Assembly: GCA_963707435.1 (NCBI GenBank)
Contig: CAVPPF010000003.1
Span: forward strand, 124,001 to 188,000
Source: UBA4744 sp963707435
GTDB taxonomy: Bacteria; Actinomycetota; Acidimicrobiia; Spongiisociales; UBA4744
DNA length: 64,000 nucleotides
Direction of reading: 5' to 3'
A model generated the notes under the pieces. The model made no database searches. It saw only the letters and a program-made list of their open reading frames with translations, and was not told the origin of the DNA. The position numbers and the translations under genes were made by a program. Shown one piece after another: positions 27,029 through 36,551 of this stretch; position 1 is the stretch's first letter, and every line of letters begins with the position of its first letter.

Positions 27029-27331
27029 TCAGGACGGTTCAGGGTCGAGGACGTCGACGAGATGCCGCGCCCGCAGCGCCTCGACGAACTCCGTCATGTC
27101 CGCAGCGAGATCCGGAGGAGGGTCGGCGAGTTGGGCAGCGACGTCGTTGACGAGCACCGCGAAGGCCTGGCCTTCTATGAGCGACCAGATCAACGCCCCG
27201 ACCGGATTGAGTCCGTGCCGCTGACCCGTATCGAGCTGCGTCAACAGTCCGCCCTCGTCCAATCCTCGGTATTCGGTCCGCGGATTGTGCTTCACGATTG
27301 CCGTATCGGCGATCAGTCTCACCCTCCCCAT
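27029..27331 (-). CDS. PqqD-like protein (RiPP precursor recognition element type)
   Basis: 100 residues with the PqqD / RRE winged-helix pattern: strands RLIADTAIVKHNP and TEYRGLDEGG, then GLNPVGALIWSLIEG, the family's LN..G..IW.L..G helix, and AAQLADPPPDLAADMTEFVEAL and LRARHLVDVLDPE. In lasso-peptide and related RiPP pathways such proteins bind the leader of a precursor and present it to the B2 peptidase. Here the B2-type gene is directly upstream (56 bases) and the nucleotidyltransferase directly downstream. Fold recognition is by eye but the LN.xG..IW.L motif is distinctive. Confidence 0.8.
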   Translation of the reverse strand: MGRVRLIADTAIVKHNPRTEYRGLDEGGLLTQLDTGQRHGLNPVGALIWSLIEGQAFAVLVNDVAAQLADPPPDLAADMTEFVEALRARHLVDVLDPEPS

Positions 27332-27386
27332 GCTTCAGAGAATCAATGTACTCGAATACGAACTTGGTCGATACCGGGAATCCGAA

Positions 27387-27794
27387 TCACGCGTATCTGA
27401 CCAGTTCGTCGTGGCCGGACCGGCCCGGCGGGGGGCCGACATCTACCGAGTCCAGTTCGACCCAGGCATGTGCTTCGTGGCTGCGGGCCTGCTCCGGAAG
27501 GCCGATGACGAGTTCGGGAGCCTCACCCTGCGAGTGCAGAATCTCGAACATGACCAACGCTTTCGGCAGACAGCGCGGCGCGATCGTCCCGACTCGCAGA
27601 CCACGATGGATGGCAGAACCGAGCCGCTGCGGAGTCACCGGATGGGAATTCCGGACTGGTCGCGCCTGCAGCGCCCGAACCTGATCCGGCAAGGGCCGGC
27701 GCGACAGCAGAAGCACCCGGAGATAGACCCACCAGATACGCGCCAGGAGCCTGATCCGGTCGGACAGCGGACGTCGTTGCGAATGTCTCATCAT
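27387..27794 (-). CDS. Lasso-peptide-type B2 protein (transglutaminase-like cysteine peptidase)
   Basis: 135 residues. A basic, hydrophobic N-terminus (RIRLLARIWWVYLRVLLL) precedes a Transglut_core3 domain (PF13471). The catalytic Cys75 is in PRCLPKALVMFEILHSQG and the catalytic His109 in SHEAHAWVELD, with an acidic residue following. In lasso-peptide systems B2 removes the leader peptide after recognition by B1/RRE. The ATG at 27794 has AAGGTGA upstream at about 10 bases. No asparagine-synthetase-like cyclase (C protein) and no convincing precursor peptide was found in the window. The operon diverges from the SDR gene at 28047. Confidence 0.78.
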   Translation of the reverse strand: MMRHSQRRPLSDRIRLLARIWWVYLRVLLLSRRPLPDQVRALQARPVRNSHPVTPQRLGSAIHRGLRVGTIAPRCLPKALVMFEILHSQGEAPELVIGLPEQARSHEAHAWVELDSVDVGPPPGRSGHDELVRYA

Positions 27795-27887
27795 CTAGTC
27801 GAATCACCTTACCCGATGCGCGCTCTACGCGGTTGGAGCCATCAGGATTGCACTTCCCACCTCCTACTCCATCGTCTAGTCTGGACG

Positions 27888-27914
27888 GGGACAACCACTC
27901 GGAGTGGTTGTCCC
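27888..27914. promoter_or_regulatory. 27-nt perfect inverted repeat containing the shared 15-nt site (copy 1)
   Basis: GGGACAACCACTC (27888-27900) and GAGTGGTTGTCCC (27902-27914) form a perfect 13-bp dyad around a single G. Its core ACCACTCGGAGTGGT (27894-27908) recurs, with one mismatch between the arms each time, at 39728-39742 and 52280-52294. It lies between the divergent RiPP-like operon and the 28047 SDR operon, where a regulator could control both. Confidence 0.6.
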
Positions 27915-28046
27915 GGGGACAAATCGGGAGGCTTCGCTGCGCCTAAGCTGTTGGTCGTGCGTTCGAAGCTCGGGCCTATGGCGCTGGAGACCAGATTGCC
28001 GCCGCGGCTCCCGTAGGGGCAGGTGAAGACCAGGGAGGATGAGAAC

Positions 28047-29081
28047 ATGAAGGTATTGCTGACCGGGGGCGAAGGCTATATCGGAACCCAGTTGGGGCCG
28101 CTGTTGCTGGAACGGGGCCATGATGTCCACGTCTACGACACCGGCTACCACCGGGTCGGCTGGCTCTACGACGGTGTGGAGGCCGCTCCGCAATGGAAGC
28201 GCCTCGACACCCGCATCACCGAGCCTCGCCATATCGAGGGCTTCGACGCGATCATCCATCTCGCCGATCTCTCCAACGACCCGGTCGGCGAACTCGACCC
28301 CGAATTGACGTTCAAGATCAATCATGAGGCGACGGTGCGGCTGGCCGGGATGGCCAAGCAGGCAGGCGTCGAGCGTTTCGTGTACGCGTCGTCGTGCAGC
28401 GTCTACGGCGCCAGCGGGGGCGACAGCGACGAACTGAGCACCGAGGAGTCGGCGACGGCACCCATCACGGCATATGCGAAGTGCAAGGTCCGGGTCGAGA
28501 ACGACCTGCGCCCGATGGCGGATGAAACGTTCACGCCGGTATTCCTCCGCAATGCCACCGCGTTCGGTGCGAGCCCGCGCATGCGATTCGATCTGGTCGT
28601 CAACGAACTGACGGCCATGGCCTACCTGGATCGCAAGCTGGTGCTGGAGAGCGATGGCACACCCTGGCGGCCTTTTGTTCACATTCGCGACATCTCCAAA
28701 GCAATGATGTGCGCCATGGAGGCTCCAGCCGAAGCCGTAGCCGGCGAGGCGTTCAACGTCGGCGACTCCCGGGCCAACTACCAGGTGCGCGACATCTGCA
28801 CCATCATCGGTGAGGAGATCCCGGGTTGTGAGGTGATCATCGGCGAGCTGGGCGGCGACACCCGGAATTACCGGGTCGATTTCACCAAGATCAACACGCA
28901 GTTGCCCGGCTTCTCCTGCGATTGGGATGTCCGCAAAGGTGTTGCCGAACTGCGGGAGATCTTCGATCGCATCGAATTCGACAGCTCGATTCTCCACTCC
29001 CGACGACACCGGCGACTCAAGCAGATCCAGTATCTGCTCGAGACCGGCCAGATCGACGATCAGTTCTTCTGGAAGGTCTAG
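28047..29081 (+). CDS. NAD-dependent epimerase/dehydratase (extended SDR)
   Basis: 344 residues. The Rossmann motif is VLLTGGEGYIGTQL at the N-terminus. The catalytic YxxxK is in ITAYAKCKVRVEND, preceded by FVYASSCSVYG (catalytic Ser/Thr). FVHIRDISKAM and GEAFNVGDSRANYQVRDI are SDR substrate-domain motifs of sugar-nucleotide epimerases and dehydratases. The exact reaction cannot be assigned. ATG 28047 is preceded by GGGAGGAT. It opens a plus-strand operon with a 3,5-epimerase, a SAF oxidoreductase, a cytidylyltransferase and a PIG-L deacetylase. A paralogue with the same organisation sits at 37778-38830. Confidence 0.9.
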   Translation: MKVLLTGGEGYIGTQLGPLLLERGHDVHVYDTGYHRVGWLYDGVEAAPQWKRLDTRITEPRHIEGFDAIIHLADLSNDPVGELDPELTFKINHEATVRLAGMAKQAGVERFVYASSCSVYGASGGDSDELSTEESATAPITAYAKCKVRVENDLRPMADETFTPVFLRNATAFGASPRMRFDLVVNELTAMAYLDRKLVLESDGTPWRPFVHIRDISKAMMCAMEAPAEAVAGEAFNVGDSRANYQVRDICTIIGEEIPGCEVIIGELGGDTRNYRVDFTKINTQLPGFSCDWDVRKGVAELREIFDRIEFDSSILHSRRHRRLKQIQYLLETGQIDDQFFWKV

Positions 29082-29083
29082 GC

Positions 29084-29632
29084 GTGCGGTTCACACCGAC
29101 CGATGTGGCCGGATGCCGGATCGTTGCATTGGAGCCGTTCACGGACGAACGAGGATACTTCGCCCGCGCCTGGTGCGCCGACGAGATGGCTGCTGAGGGG
29201 CTCGAGAGCCGGATCGCCCAGATCAACATGTCCCGATCGAACCAGGCCGGGATGATTCGCGGCTTGCATTGGCGGCCGGATCCCTACCCGGAAGCGAAGT
29301 TCGTCCGGTGCATAGCCGGCCGCATCTTCGATGTTTGCGTTGACGTTCGACCGGAGTCACCAACGTTCCTCAACTGGGTTGGTGTCGAATTGACTCCAGA
29401 CAACCGGCTGGCACTGTCGGTACCGGCCGGATGCGCCCATGCCTACCAGGCGCTCGAGGACAACAGCGAGGTCATCTATACCGCTTCGGCTCCCTTCGAG
29501 CCCGGGGTCGAGATCGGGGCCCGCTGGAACGACCCATCATTCGGAATCGAGTGGCCGATCACAGATTCGGTGATCGTTTCCGACAAGGACAAGAATTGGC
29601 CGGACTTCGCGTCCCGGGCAGAAGGAAGGTAA
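29084..29632 (+). CDS. dTDP-4-dehydrorhamnose 3,5-epimerase family protein
   Basis: 182 residues, cupin fold. Residues near the N-terminus read FTDERGYFARAWCADE and SNQAGMIRGLHWRPDPYPEAKFVRCIAG, the RmlC active-site strand in which His is the general base. It continues with FDVCVDVRPESPTFLNW and VPAGCAHAYQALED. It would epimerise C3 and/or C5 of a nucleotide 4-keto sugar. The true substrate may be a CDP-sugar, given the cytidylyltransferase downstream. The GTG at 29084 follows the SDR stop by two bases, so the genes are coupled. Confidence 0.88.
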   Translation: MRFTPTDVAGCRIVALEPFTDERGYFARAWCADEMAAEGLESRIAQINMSRSNQAGMIRGLHWRPDPYPEAKFVRCIAGRIFDVCVDVRPESPTFLNWVGVELTPDNRLALSVPAGCAHAYQALEDNSEVIYTASAPFEPGVEIGARWNDPSFGIEWPITDSVIVSDKDKNWPDFASRAEGR

Positions 29633-29634
29633 CC

Positions 29635-30935
29635 ATGATCATCGTCGACGAAGCACTGCGCGAACGCGAGGCCGGGGACAATCCGGTGCGCGTCGCCTTG
29701 AGCGGCGCCGGCTTCGCCGCCCAGGGGTTGATTCTGCAACTCACCCGGCCGACCCCCGGGATTCGTCTCTCCGTGGTTGCCAATCGCACCCTGGCGACGA
29801 TCGAAGAGGTCCTCGCCAACCTGGAAATCGATGACTACGTCGTCGTCGACGATGCAGCAGGCCTCCGTGCGGCGTTTGCCGCCGATCGGCTCGCAGTGAC
29901 GGCGGATCCGCTGCTGGCTGCCTCGACACCCGGAACCGATGTACTGGTCGACGCCACCGGCGAAGTGGAACACGCCGCCCGGATCGTGCTGGCGGGCATC
30001 GAAGCTCGCAAACACATCGTGCTGGTCAACGCCGAACTGGATGCCACGCTCGGGCCGATCCTCAAGACCAAAGCCGATGAAGCAGGCGTCGTCCTCACAG
30101 ACATGGACGGCGACCAACCCGCCGTCCTGATGAATCTGATGCGACAGGTGAAGACGCTGGGATTCCGGCCGGTGTTGCTGGGCAACATCAAGTCGCTGCT
30201 CGACTACTACCGCACCCCGGAGACCCAGGCAGAGTTCGCCCGCAACGTGTGGCAGCGCCCCAAGATGATCACCAGCTTCGCCGACGGGTCGAAGATCGCC
30301 TTCGAGATGGCCACCCTCGCCAACGGCACCGGTTTCGGCGTCATGACCAGGGGCATGCAGGGACCGCGTTGTAGCCGGGTGGAAGAGGCGCCGGACGTGT
30401 TCGACCATGATCAGTTGATCAACGGTCCCGGCTACGTCGACTACATCCTCGGCGCCGAGCCGAGCTTCGGGGTGTTCGTGATCGGCTACAACGACGAGAA
30501 GTGGATGCGCCGCTACATGAAGGTCTACAAGATGGGAGAGGGTCCCCTCTACACGTTCTATGTCCCGTCCCACCTCGGTCCGCTCGAGACGCCGGTGACG
30601 ATCGCCCGCGCGGCTCTGTTCGGAGATGCGGCGATGACCCCGCTCGGAGCACCGGTAACGGACGTCGTCGCGTACGCCAAGAAAGACCTGCAACCTGGCG
30701 ACGTTCTCGACGGCATCGGCGGTTTCACCGTGTACGGGATCATGGAGAACAGCCCCCAGGCGAGGTCGGAGGATCTCGTGCCGGAGGGTCTCACCGATCA
30801 GTGCACCGTGGTGCGGCCGGTAGCCAAGGACCAGCCGCTCACCATGGCGGACATCGAGATCGCCGGCCGATTCGGTCGGGTGGAGCCTGTGGCGGGAGCA
30901 GTGCGAGTACCCGGGGTGGGGGTCAGTCGTCATGA
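29635..30935 (+). CDS. NAD(P)-dependent oxidoreductase with C-terminal SAF domain, frame disturbed at the end
   Basis: About 430 residues. The N-terminus is a homoserine-dehydrogenase-like Rossmann domain (VRVALSGAGFAAQGLI), then GTDVLVDATGEVEHAARIVLAG and DMDGDQPAVLMNLMRQVK. A C-terminal SAF-like region starts about residue 340 (YAKKDLQPGDVLDGIGGF). Proteins like this recur in polysaccharide and sugar-biosynthesis clusters; their reaction is not established. The reading frame as given does not stop before it enters the next gene. Shifting frame near 30863 recovers a more natural ending (DSVGWSLWREQCEYPG), so at least two indels are likely between 30860 and 30930. The ATG at 29635 is 3 bases after the upstream stop. 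Confidence 0.72.
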
Positions 30936-31721
30936 AAGTCGTCATCTTCTGCGGCGGAGAGGGGACCCGACTCCGCGAGTATTCCGAAACGATTCCCAAG
31001 CCGATGGTCCCGGTCGGCTACCGGCCGATCCTCTGGCACTTGATGAAGTACTACGCCCACTTCGGCCACAAGGATTTCATCCTGGCACTCGGATACCGGG
31101 CCGACGCCATCAAGAGCTTCTTCCTCAACTACGACGAGACCGTGTCCAACGATTTCGTGCTCTCTGAGGGCGGCAAGAAAGTCGACCTGGCCAACAGCGA
31201 CATCGAGAGATTGGACGATTACGTTCGTTGACACCGGCGCCAAGTCGAACATCGGCGAACGACTCACCCGGTTGCGTCCCCACCTCGAGGGCGAGGAGCT
31301 GTTCATGGCCAACTACGCCGACGGGGTCACCGACCTTCACCTCCCGAGCTACGTCGAAGAGTTCAAGGAATCAGGAAAGGTTGCCGGATTCCTGGCAGTT
31401 CCTCCGCCGGGGAGCTACCACACCGTCGAGATCGATGAATCCGGGCAGGTAACGGATACCCATCAGATCAGCAAGGCCGGATTCTGGATCAACGGCGGGT
31501 ACTTCGTGCTGCGACCGGCCATCTTCGACTACATGGAGAAGGGCGAAGAACTGGTCGAGCAACCCTTCGAGCGCCTGATCGCCGCCAACCAGCTCTTCGC
31601 CCACCGCCACACCGGCTTCTGGGCTCCCATGGACACGTTCAAGGACAAGCAGCGCCTCGATCAGCTGCACGCCACCGGTGACGCACCCTGGCAGGTGTGG
31701 AACGGTACCGGGCGGGCATGA
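30932..31721 (+). CDS. rfbF: Glucose-1-phosphate cytidylyltransferase (RfbF-like), one frameshift
   Basis: About 262 residues. It activates glucose 1-phosphate with CTP to CDP-glucose. The nucleotide-binding signature is VVIFCGGEGTRLREYSETIPKP (residues about 3-24), then GYRPILWHLMKYYAHFGHKDFILALGY. After a shift near 31208 the frame continues DWTITFVDTGAKSNIGERL, LFMANYADGVTDL (Asp pair for Mg), GFWINGGYFVLRP and FWAPMDTFKDK to a TGA at 31721. All catalytic features are present once the shift is allowed. It is the fourth gene of the operon that starts at 28047. A second RfbF paralogue lies at 38827-39601 on the other strand. Confidence 0.85.
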
Positions 31722-31739
31722 GATCGGTATGAGAGGGCC

Positions 31740-32386
31740 TATCGCTCACCACCCGGAACCCGTCGATCCTGTGCCTGGGGGCCCACAGCGACGACATCGA
31801 GATCGGCGCCGGAGCAACGCTCCTGCACCTGCTCGACCGGCTGCCTGAGGCGTCGGTGCACTGGAGGGTGTTCAGCGCCGCCGGACGAGCGCGAAGCCGA
31901 AGCCCGGCGCAGCGCCGCCTTGTTTGCCGGCGATCGTTTGGCCTCCATCGAGGTGTTCGACTTCCAGGACGGGTTCTTTCCCGACGCCTTCCGCGACGAT
32001 CAAGGAGCGCTTCCGGCGAGATCCCCTCGGCCTCGATCGAACCCGGATGTGATCTTCACGCATTGGCGCCTGACCTCCACCAGGACCACCGGTTGATCTC
32101 CGAGCTCACCGGACAGACGTTCCGCGATCACCTGATCCTCCAGTACGAGATCCTCAAATACGACGGAGACCTGGGAGCACCCAATGTGTACGTCCCGGTC
32201 GAGCGTTCCGCTGCCGACCGCAAGGTCGAGTACCTCCTCGAGGCCTTCGCTTCCCAGCAGGACAAGTACTGGTTCACCCGGGACACGTTCCAGGCCCTCA
32301 TGCGGGTGCGAGGCGTCGAGTCACGATCGGCCAGCGGATTCGCCGAAGCGTTCTACGGCACCAAGATCGTGATCGAACCAACCTGA
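31740..32386 (+). pseudogene. PIG-L family deacetylase, frameshifted
   Basis: The recognisable part starts with PSILCLGAHSDDIEIGAGAT, the PIG-L/LmbE metal-binding motif AHSDDIEIG. After shifts near 31880, 31925 and 32010 it continues as FAGDRLASIEVFDFQDGFFP, HALAPDLHQDHRLISELTGQ (the second metal motif, HxxDHR) and VLQYEILKYDGDL-like sequence, to AFYGTKIVIEPT at the stop. Such enzymes remove N-acetyl groups from sugars, here probably from a nucleotide sugar or polymer intermediate. It is the last gene of the 28047 operon. The start codon cannot be fixed; the frame before the motif has a stop next to the preceding ATG. Confidence 0.65.
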
Positions 32387-32418
32387 CGTGGTTCGAGAAC
32401 CTCAGCAACCGACCGCGT

Positions 32419-33238
32419 CTAGGTCTTTTGAGGAGTTCCTGAAGCAACATCGCGTACACGCGACGAGCGCCGACCACCTCGCCGGAGGTAGCGCAGTCGG
32501 CCCCGGTACTCGAATGCCGCCGTTGACCAGCGCGGCGAGAAGTGGAACGGTGAACGCGACTTGAGAGCTTCAATACCGTCCCGGCGCAGCGATACCCGCA
32601 CCTGGTGAGCAGCCGGTTGAGCAGCGGACACCGCTACCCGCCCTCCTGGAGATCTCTACCCAGAGCGGCGGGGCACCTTCGATTTCCAGGCGCATGGTAT
32701 GCGCCAGACCCGGCCACTCCCGCCTCGTCGCCGAGACGATCGAGGACACCTGAGGATTCGAGGCTTGCGATCCGATGATCCCATCCCAGGATCTTCGACC
32801 AGCGCCTCGTGGAGGAGGGCACCGGGACCGTCCCGATGAGCGGGCGGATGAGACGATCCGCCAGGCCGGGCCAGGTGAACGCGGCGTAGGCAGCAACATC
32901 GGGATTCCGGGCGATGCCCGTTTCGAGCGCACCGGCAACCAGACCGCGAGCAACATCCTTTCCCCGGTGATCGGGACGACGACCAGGTCACCACCGATCA
33001 ATACCGGCACGCTGAGCCCATCTTCCAGACGAAGGCTGAACACCAGGCTGTGCCGACACCCAGCAACCTCCCCATGGGTTTCGGCGGCGAACACCAGCGC
33101 GTGGCGCCCCTCACCGGAGAACTTCCAATCCCAATACTCGGGACCGAGAGCACCTCCAAAGGCCTCCCCCACCATTTCGCGCACCGCTCCGCGAGCCGGA
33201 TCGGATTCGTCGTCTATCGCCCGGTACGAGTAGCTCAT
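32419..33238 (-). pseudogene. GNAT-type acyltransferase, frameshifted
   Basis: The N-terminal 100 residues from the ATG at 33238 are clean: MSYSYRAIDDESDPARGAVR, then GPEYWDWKFSGEGRHALVFA and VAGCRHSLVFSLRLEDGL, a GNAT N-acetyltransferase start as found in acyltransferases of lipid and polysaccharide clusters. From about 32930 the frame breaks several times, and fragments such as WSTAAFEYRGRLRYL continue it to 32419. Its ATG overlaps the stop of the upstream GNAT gene (ATGA), so the two are coupled. The acceptor is unknown. Confidence 0.5.
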
Positions 33239-34011
33239 ATGACGTCGCCCGGGGTGAAGAAGAAAGGAGTGCGGAGCCGCAAGGCGCTGAGGACCTTGAG
33301 ACCGGAAACCGTTTTCGAGACAGGGGTGATGCGCACGCTGCCGGTCGCAACGACCTTGCGAGGGTTGTCCGACCCAACCATCACGCCGACGAGTGCTTTC
33401 GACAGTCGTTTTGATCGACAAGGAGATCTCTTGCGGGACGCAGATGATCTCTCACCAAAGGTAGCGGTGAATCGCTCCGGGTGCCAGGGCCGTGGGTTTC
33501 GAATAGCGAACTCCACGGCCGTCAAGCCCGGCGGGAGTGCGCCGCCGTGCTTGCGGAGCACCCGTTCCACCACACTTGGAAGGTCTATGAAGCTCAGGTA
33601 CTGCTGAATCGGCGGGCGGGCACCATAGCCCGCGGCTTGGAGTGCAGCCGCCATATCCTCATCGTCGACGGGGGCGTGCAGCACAATCTCATCAACGCCT
33701 CGCTCGGCGAGGCGTTGCTCCGCTGCGGCGATCATAAGCTCCGCCACCGGCCGCCGTTCCGCATCAGGATCGATAGCCCACTCCCAGATCGTGCCGGAGG
33801 CTCCAACGACCACGTATCCGACGACACCGCGTTGCACGTCATTCACCACGATGACGCCGTCGGTTCCGATATCGGAGCGATCGAGGTAGCGCCAGCGAAA
33901 GTCTTCGACGCTCCTCTCGGCAAAGCCTGCGTACCCGGCGTGAGCGCGGTTGAAGACCTGGATCAGTTCTGGAAGATCCGAAAGGGTCGAGAGACCCAGG
34001 GTCAAGTTCAT
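33235..34011 (-). CDS. GNAT acetyltransferase with SCP2-like C-terminus
   Basis: 258 residues and an intact frame. The first 150 residues are GNAT-like (LSTLSDLPELIQVFNRAHAG, GTIWEWAIDPDAERRPVAEL, and AAALQAAGYGAR closing the acetyl-CoA fold). The last 70 residues (FTATFGERSSASRKR to SALRLRTPFFFTPGDVI) resemble the SCP2-type tail of Eis-like acetyltransferases, although part of it is very basic and could reflect a local compensated shift. The acetyl acceptor is unknown. It is followed by the second, coupled GNAT gene. Confidence 0.6.
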   Translation of the reverse strand: MNLTLGLSTLSDLPELIQVFNRAHAGYAGFAERSVEDFRWRYLDRSDIGTDGVIVVNDVQRGVVGYVVVGASGTIWEWAIDPDAERRPVAELMIAAAEQRLAERGVDEIVLHAPVDDEDMAAALQAAGYGARPPIQQYLSFIDLPSVVERVLRKHGGALPPGLTAVEFAIRNPRPWHPERFTATFGERSSASRKRSPCRSKRLSKALVGVMVGSDNPRKVVATGSVRITPVSKTVSGLKVLSALRLRTPFFFTPGDVI

Positions 34012-34051
34012 GCTGTTCGAATCCTCGAGCGATGGTCTTGGGTGCTTTCAG

Positions 34052-35098
34052 CTACCCCTGGCAATGGTCGAGCCTAAGACGTTGTGACCTTCCTCCATAT
34101 CCGAGTCCCAATTCGATTGGGTTCAGGCGCCGACGGAGCGGTTCCGTGCGGCCCGAACTCCGTATCGCCAAGAGCCGACTGCCAGGTCCGCGGAGAAGAC
34201 GCACCCAGTTCTGCCGATACCAGCGCGGCGAAAACAACCATCGTCCGAACTGCAAATAACACGCCAATCGTTCTCCCAAGGGCAGACCCGGCTCGTTGGA
34301 CTGCATCTGCATACTCACGCAGACGCCTCCAGGTGGGAAGCGTGATGGTGTCGACTTGATCTACATCCCACCACGTGATGCGATCAAAGCCCTTCACCTT
34401 GCTCGTATAGGCACCGGGATGATCCCGGCGATCAAAGAGATATTCGGGAATGCGATGGATTGGCCCAAGCAGAGCCATTTCGGCGAGAAGCGTGCGGTCG
34501 GCGCCTTGATAGGCAGCGTGAAGATTTGTTCGTCTCAGCTGGTGCGTACGCATCAGGCCAAAGACCGCAATGCAATTGTGCTGACGACAGATCAAGTCGC
34601 CGAACCTCGTCGAAACCTCCGGAGCATCAATTCGAATAGTCTCTTCGTACTTGTCGTACGTCCCGATCACGTCTCCGTGTTCATTGATCGTCCGCGTCTT
34701 CGAGTACGCAAGCGATAAGGCCGGATCTCGATCCAGCGCCCGAACAGCCTCCTCGAGGAACGTCGGATGGAGCACATCGTCGTGCGCCGCCCACTTGAAG
34801 TACTCGCCGCGTGCCTTCTCGACTGTGAAGTTGTAGTTCGGGCGAAGCTCCCCGATTGCGCTCGTGACGGAAGTAGCGGATCCGGTCGTCCTGCTGCGGC
34901 GTACTTCCGGCAGATGTCTTCCGTGCGGTCGGTGGAGGCGTTGTCCGAGATGATCAACTCGAAGTCTGTGTAGGTCTGGCCGAGAATCGAATCGACGGCT
35001 TCTTCCAGGTAGTTATCTCCGTTGTAGACGGGGAGACCAATCGATACCCGGGGGGTCGCCGACTCATTTCGCAGCCCGTTGTCTAGCTGTTCCGACAC
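34052..35098 (-). pseudogene. Glycosyltransferase family 2, frameshifted
   Basis: The start is clear: PRVSIGLPVYNGDNYLEEAV with SILGQTYTDFELIISDNASTDRTEDI, the GT2 nucleotide-binding and DNASTD motif. A shift near 34870 leads to DDVLHPTFLEEAVRALDRDP (DDV metal motif) and SLAYSKTRTINEHGDVIGTY, then a long C-terminal part. Near 34310 a second shift restores CYLQFGRWLFSPRWYRQNWV. Once joined, length is about 340 residues. It would add one sugar to the lipid-linked repeat unit in the cytoplasm; the donor is unknown. It shares the minus strand with the two acetyltransferases downstream, only 40 bases away. Confidence 0.78.
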
Positions 35099-35220
35099 GT
35101 CCTACCCCTGATGCTTGCGTCTGGACTCCTGGCGCCTACGAGCCGGAATGGCCCGCTGGTATCCGGTGTTCGGATCGCCCTACCCCCGAGCGGCTACTGT
35201 ATCACGAAGACCACTCTCCG

Positions 35221-36506
35221 TCACCACGACGAGCGAAGCGCTGCCTGAGCCGGAATTGAGCCGCGCGAGCTGGAGTGACGGCACTCGTTGCCCACCATCA
35301 GAGAGCCACCAGCTCCGGTGTCAAGCCCACCTCTGGCGAGTGCCGACCGAATCTCGTCGAGGTACACCGGATTCATGACGATGACCACGTCGGGCGGAGA
35401 TTGGTGGAGGGAATCGGGTCCCACGACCGGGTGGCCGGTCCCCGGCATGAACATCCCCTGTTTGTGCGGGTTGATGTCGATTGCGTAGGCCACCTCGTCG
35501 GTCAGTCCGAGCGTGGTGAGGAAGGCGACCCCCTTGGATCCGGCCCCCCAGATAGCGACCCGCGCTCCAGCCTCCCGGTAGGCGGCCAATCGCCGGCGCC
35601 AGGCGTCGAGTGCCTCCCGGTGGTGGGCTGCGAAATGGTCGACGAGCTTCCTCGTCTTCTCCAGGTCATCCTCCCCGGGGAGAAGACCCGGTCCCGTTTC
35701 ACCGATCGAGGCCTCGATCAGCAGGTACTGGTCGTCGAACGCCAGCGCCAGGCTCGGTCGGCTCGAGGCCCACCGTTGCGGAACAACCTCGCCAGGGAAC
35801 CGAGCGTGAAGTACGAGCAGTGCTCGTGGTAGAGATCCCAGAACGCCATCTCTTGCAGCACCCGGGCGACGTCGGGGACCTCGAGGAAGACGCCGGTTCC
35901 CGCCCGTCGCCGGGCCGTTTGGTGAACCAAACGCATAAAGGCCCCGGTCGTCGGGATGTGTTCGAGGGTGTGCCGGCAGACGATGAAGTCGGCATCGGTG
36001 TCGACGTACCGTTCGTCGTAGAACTCCCGGATGAACTCGATCCGATCCAGGGCGTCGCTTTCGAGCCGGCCGGACAGATACGAGGGGTCGATACCGATCC
36101 CGCGGTTGTTCCCCAGCTCACAGAGCTGAACGAGGAATTCACCCTTGCCGCCACCGATCTCGAGGATGGTCTTGCCGTGCAGGTCGTGTCGATCGACCAG
36201 CGTTTTGGCCAGGTCCCGCGCAAAGGCATTGAAGGTTCCGGAGAAGGCCTGGGTCTCCTCGGTGCGCTGGGTGTAGTCGACGGACCCGGCCGCGAAGCGG
36301 GTGTTCTGGATGAATCCGCAGTCCGGGCAGAACCCCAGCCGCAGGTCCCCGCGTGGGAAGTCGCGCGCTGTTTCGACGGTCGGCATCAAGACGACACTGT
36401 GGACCGGGATGCCGCGCACCTCGTAGAAGATGTCCATTCCGGCATGACCGCAGCTGTGACAAATCGCCGAGGGATCCCGGACGACGCCGTTCACCGCATC
36501 GCTCAT
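35221..36506 (-). pseudogene. SAM-dependent sugar C-methyltransferase-like protein (TylCIII type), frameshifted near the middle
   Basis: The first 245 residues are clean: a zinc-type CHSCGHAGMDIFYEVRGIPVHS N-terminus, a FCPDCGF pair, then a SAM motif ILEIGGGKGEFLVQLCELG and VCRHTLEHIPTTGAFM, followed by EVPDVARVLQEMAFWDLYHEHCSYF. Shifts near 35770 and 35600 lead to a C-terminal domain, RVAIWGAGSKGVAFLTTLGL, ending with MFMPGTGHPVVGPDSL. This three-part layout (zinc domain, methyltransferase, C-terminal Rossmann-like domain) belongs to TylCIII/NovU-type sugar C-methyltransferases. Together with the neighbouring paralogue it predicts a branched or C-methylated sugar. Start ATG 36506 has AAGGA upstream. 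Confidence 0.75.
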
Positions 36507-36551
36507 TGATTCCATTCCTTCCGTTCGTGGGTGCCGGGGGACGTCCGGACG

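Noticed and set aside
27842..28048. 68-residue minus-strand frame upstream of the B2 gene considered as a lasso-peptide precursor
   Set aside because: It is antisense to the ribosome binding site and leader of the 28047 gene, has no leader/core pattern, and its start has no ribosome binding site.
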